Shown: positions 5,582 to 7,845 of the stretch, one piece after another | Layout of the letters: each line of letters begins with the position of its first letter | How positions within the stretch are numbered: the first letter of the stretch is position 1 | Notes under the pieces: model-generated | Databases searched by the model: none | Seen by the model: only the letters and a program-made list of their open reading frames with translations | What the model was told of the DNA's origin: nothing | NCBI GenBank assembly: GCA_030617125.1 | Contig: JAUWWA010000067.1 | Coordinates: 1-7,845, forward strand | Length of the DNA: 7,845 bases | Source of the DNA: Pirellulales bacterium | Lineage (GTDB): Bacteria > Planctomycetota > Planctomycetia > Pirellulales > Thermoguttaceae | Reading direction: 5' to 3' | Program-made: the position numbers and the translations under genes

Positions 5582-6895
5582 CTACATATCCTTGCCGAGC
5601 ATCTGGACGGCCAGCTCGCGTTTCGGGTCGCCGGCAAGGTAGACGGTCTGCGTGGGGAATGCGAACTCGATGCCGGCACGCTCGAATTCCTCGTAGATCC
5701 GAAGGTTCAACCGCTGAGCGTGGTCGAGGTAATCCCAGTAGGCCGGCGGGGCGAACCAGTAGATCAGCAAAATGTTCAGGCTCTCGGTATTATAGTCGTT
5801 AAAATACACCCGCGGCGGGAACTCGTCGCCGTCGATGACCGGGTGGATCGGCTCGCGGAGATCGTCCTCCTCGAGGATGTCGCGCAGAATCTGCACGGCC
5901 TGCTCGATCTTCTCCCGCGACGTGTCGTACGTGATCGTCACGTTCATGACCCGCCGGATGGACTTCCGCCGGCCGATGTTCTCGACCGGGTCGTTGACGA
6001 TGTTCGAGTTGGGGATGGTGACCATGTGACCGGTCAGCGTGCGGACCTTGACCGAGCGGAAGCCGATCTCCTCGATCACGCCGTCATACCCGGCATAGGC
6101 GATCCGCTCGCCGACAAGGAAGGGCCGGTCCAAGAGAATCGTGATCGACCCGAATAGGTTCTTGATGGAATCCTGCGCGGCCAGCGAGACGGCCAGGCCG
6201 GCGATGCCCAGGCCGGCCAGCCAGGCGCCGATGTTACACTCGAAGACCGTGCCGACCACAAACAGGATGCCGATCACGACGAGAAAGACCCTCAGCGTCT
6301 TTCGGATCAGCGGGACGAACTGGTCGTCGAGCGTCGATTCGGTCTTGGCGGTGAACCGCCGCAGCATGACGTCGATGACCTCCACCAGGTTGAACAAGTA
6401 CCAAAAGACGGAGATGGAATAGAGCAGCGCCAGGGTTTTCCAGCAGAAGTTCTGCAAGGGGTCGCTCATTCGCACGCTGGCCAGTCCGACGGCGATGCCA
6501 AAGGTCAGGATCGCCAGCTTGGCCGGGCCGATCAGGTCCTCGACGACGTGGGTCCCCACGAGCCAGCCGCGGGCGCGCGCTCGTGCGGCGACTCGTCCCA
6601 ACACCACGGCGACGATCCGGCCGAGCACCATGCCGACGAAGATCGCCAGGAGCAGCAACAGCCAACTCGTCCAAGAATTGTCGGCCCAGAGGCTTTTCAA
6701 GTCGAGATTTTCAAGCATGGATGTCGCTTCACGCAGAGGTGTTTCACCGATGCCTGTCGCCGTGGCGTCTTGGGCGGCCGTGGCGCCTTCGGGTGGATCT
6801 GACGGGGACTCCTGGCCCGGCGCACCTGCCGCCCCCGCCAGAAGCCAGCACGCCGCCATCGCGGCGGCACAAGCAAAAAACGTTGTTCTTCTCAT
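5582..6895 (-). CDS. Small-conductance mechanosensitive channel family protein (MscS-like)
   Basis: A 437-residue inner-membrane channel that would open under membrane tension to release solutes in osmotic downshock. The ATG at 6895 is preferred because AAGGTG precedes it by six nt; an in-frame GTG at 6904 falls inside that ribosome site. Residues 1-25 look like a signal peptide, with a Pro/Ala/Thr-rich stretch to about 60. Hydrophobic segments lie at about 76-99, 122-142, 153-173 and 200-219. The pore helix is AWLAGLGIAGLAVSLAAQD (224-242), leading into SIKNLFGSITILLDRPF and the beta domain VGERI...GVIEEIGFRSVKVRT (261-286) with PNSNIVNDPVENI (295-307), all typical of MscS. An alpha/beta domain follows to about 415. 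E. coli MscS has 286 residues; the extra N-terminal helices resemble larger homologues. It is probably first in a unit with the release-factor-like gene. Confidence 0.93.
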   Translation of the reverse strand: MRRTTFFACAAAMAACWLLAGAAGAPGQESPSDPPEGATAAQDATATGIGETPLREATSMLENLDLKSLWADNSWTSWLLLLLAIFVGMVLGRIVAVVLGRVAARARARGWLVGTHVVEDLIGPAKLAILTFGIAVGLASVRMSDPLQNFCWKTLALLYSISVFWYLFNLVEVIDVMLRRFTAKTESTLDDQFVPLIRKTLRVFLVVIGILFVVGTVFECNIGAWLAGLGIAGLAVSLAAQDSIKNLFGSITILLDRPFLVGERIAYAGYDGVIEEIGFRSVKVRTLTGHMVTIPNSNIVNDPVENIGRRKSIRRVMNVTITYDTSREKIEQAVQILRDILEEDDLREPIHPVIDGDEFPPRVYFNDYNTESLNILLIYWFAPPAYWDYLDHAQRLNLRIYEEFERAGIEFAFPTQTVYLAGDPKRELAVQMLGKDM

Positions 6896-6921
6896 GTCGG
6901 ACACCTTGTTCTGCGAAGTTC

Positions 6922-6941
6922 CCGCCGCGTGGAGGCGGCGG
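6922..6941 (-). other. GC-rich stem-loop in the mscS-like leader
   Basis: CCGCCGC (6922-6928) pairs with GCGGCGG (6935-6941) around a 6-nt loop. It sits 27 nt before the channel start, within its predicted leader of about 100 nt, where it could affect translation. No T-tract follows on the minus strand. Confidence 0.3.
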
Positions 6942-7002
6942 CCAGACGAAAACGCCGGTTGAAATGGAGCTTTCCGTGAGCGAAACTCGTTTACATGGGG
7001 AC

Positions 7003-7030
7003 ATAATACTCGATGGGTTAAGCGTTACAA
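7003..7030 (-). promoter_or_regulatory. Probable promoter of the mscS-like gene
   Basis: On the minus strand TTGTAA (7030-7025, 4 of 6 matches) and TATTAT (7008-7003, 5 of 6) are 16 bp apart. The predicted start near 6996 leaves a leader of about 100 nt before the ATG at 6895. Confidence 0.45.
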
Positions 7031-7067
7031 GTGCCCCCATCTCTGGACTGTTCATTCATGTAGCACC

Positions 7068-7108
7068 GCCCGCACGGGCAGCGCACCGGGGGGGTGATAT
7101 GCCCCCGG
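7068..7108. other. Pair of strong hairpins between divergent promoters
   Basis: GCCC-GCAC-GGGC (7068-7079) is followed by CCGGGGG (7086-7092), a 9-nt loop and CCCCCGG (7102-7108). They lie between the leftward mscS promoter and the rightward promoter of the PEP carboxykinase-like gene, outside both predicted transcripts. No T-tract follows on either strand. Nothing else was recognised in the 323-nt gap 6896-7218 apart from the two promoters and the leader hairpin. Confidence 0.35.
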
Positions 7109-7135
7109 CGAGCCGGGCGAATGAGTCAGGCAGCC

Positions 7136-7164
7136 TTGAAACACGCGGTATTTGTTGCCATACT
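7136..7164 (+). promoter_or_regulatory. Probable promoter of the PEP carboxykinase-like gene
   Basis: TTGAAA (7136-7141, 5 of 6 matches) and CATACT (7159-7164, 4 of 6) are 17 bp apart. Transcription would start near 7171, about 48 nt before the ATG at 7219. Confidence 0.45.
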
Positions 7165-7218
7165 TATAGGTTCGACTTGGTTGAAAACCCGAGACCGTCT
7201 GCAAGCAGGAGTTGTTCC

Positions 7219-7845
7219 ATGTTTTCCGAATTCCATCAAGCCGTCAGAGCGATTTTCGAGAGTGCCCAGAAGGATGGCCGGCTGACGCGAAACCCGACCG
7301 ACGAGGAGCTACGCTCCTTTGCGATCGAAGAACCCGATGTCCGCGTGACCAAGTACAACAACATCGTGGTCAATTCCGAGCCGATGTCGCGGGCGGCGAT
7401 GTTCACCAAGAACAACATCGACACGACGTTCGGTGACGAGGAACACCAACTGCTCGAGCAGGCCAAACAACGCTCCGCGCGGGAACAACTCATCAGCATC
7501 GACGTCGTGGTGGGCGACGGCGGCGAAGGGGTCACCGCCCGGCTGGTGCTTCCTAAACGCTTCGCCTACGTCGCCTATGCCGGCATGAAGCTCTTTCGGC
7601 CGACCGTGACCGAGGAGCCGACCTACCAGGTGTTGATGTTCTTCGACGAAGGGCACGAGCAGAACAAGGCCAAGCCCTTGCCGGAGAAGGACATCACCAT
7701 TCGCAACGCCCAGTCCCCGGAGGGCCGGCTGGTCAAGATCGTCCGCAACAGCAACTACTTCGGCGAGTGGAAGAAGGGCGTGTTTACCGGCGAGGACTAC
7801 CGGGCGAAGCTCCGCGGCGACGCGCTGTTCCTGCATGCCGGCTGC
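7219..7845 (+). CDS. ATP-dependent PEP carboxykinase-like protein (N-terminal part, runs off window)
   Basis: The frame is open from the ATG at 7219 to the window end (209 residues, C-terminus missing). AGGAG (7207-7211) stands seven nt before the start. Residues 21-70 (RLTRNPTDEELRSFA... and SEPMSRAAMFTKNN) and 107-128 (ARLVLPKRFAYVAYAGMKLFRP) fit the N-terminal lobe of ATP-type PEP carboxykinase, which converts oxaloacetate and ATP to phosphoenolpyruvate in gluconeogenesis. The best local match is YFGEWKKGVFT (180-190) followed by LFLHAGC (203-209), corresponding to the family's Y-x-GEMKKGMF and MHCSAN segments just before the nucleotide-binding loop. That loop and the metal ligands are beyond the edge. 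The usual GRSPKDK substrate loop is not seen, so this is a divergent relative and its reaction is not certain. It is divergent from the mscS-like gene. Confidence 0.6.
   Translation, partial: MFSEFHQAVRAIFESAQKDGRLTRNPTDEELRSFAIEEPDVRVTKYNNIVVNSEPMSRAAMFTKNNIDTTFGDEEHQLLEQAKQRSAREQLISIDVVVGDGGEGVTARLVLPKRFAYVAYAGMKLFRPTVTEEPTYQVLMFFDEGHEQNKAKPLPEKDITIRNAQSPEGRLVKIVRNSNYFGEWKKGVFTGEDYRAKLRGDALFLHAGC

Noticed and set aside
5397..5642. Plus-strand 81-codon frame containing TDFQSVV
   Set aside because: The phrase comes from translating the hairpin repeat; the frame overlaps two conserved minus-strand genes and is not a real protein.
7086..7108. CCGGGGG/CCCCCGG hairpin as a Rho-independent terminator
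   Set aside because: No T-tract follows on either strand and no gene ends nearby; the neighbouring genes are divergent.

Overview
The window is a high-GC bacterial chromosome segment, most likely from a planctomycete (Pirellulales-like; inference). The grounds are a characteristic hairpin repeat whose translation reads TDFQSVV...DCKSAL, a GGQ release-factor-like protein with a C-terminal extension, a stand-alone sigma-70 region 4 protein, and a PduS-type dehydrogenase. No rRNA, tRNA, CRISPR array or insertion sequence was seen.

Layout. (1) At the left edge, on the minus strand, is the 5' part of a PduS/RnfC-like flavo-iron-sulfur NADH dehydrogenase with an extended -10 promoter. (2) On the plus strand is a small MNT-HEPN (type VII toxin-antitoxin-like) pair that looks damaged or shortened: the MNT frame has no standard start codon and the HEPN partner seems to lack about 40 central residues, although the key motifs of both survive. 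(3) Convergent to it is a small sigma-70 region 4 protein. (4) A plus-strand operon follows, with a six-helix membrane protein overlapping a winged-helix regulator. (5) Next is a B12-binding-type radical SAM gene on the same strand. (6) On the minus strand, a MscS-type channel precedes a release-factor-like gene, with the planctomycete repeat between them. (7) Divergent from the channel, at the right edge, is the N-terminal part of a protein resembling ATP-dependent PEP carboxykinase.

The most notable signal is regulatory. A perfect 15-bp inverted repeat, CTTTGY-N3-RCAAAG, occurs three times: once at the promoter of the membrane-protein/regulator operon and twice flanking the -10 box of the radical SAM gene. 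The simplest reading is that the winged-helix protein represses its own operon and also the radical SAM gene, tying an uncharacterised membrane protein and a cobalamin-type radical SAM enzyme into one local regulon. The regulator-operator link is inferred; the repeats are seen directly.
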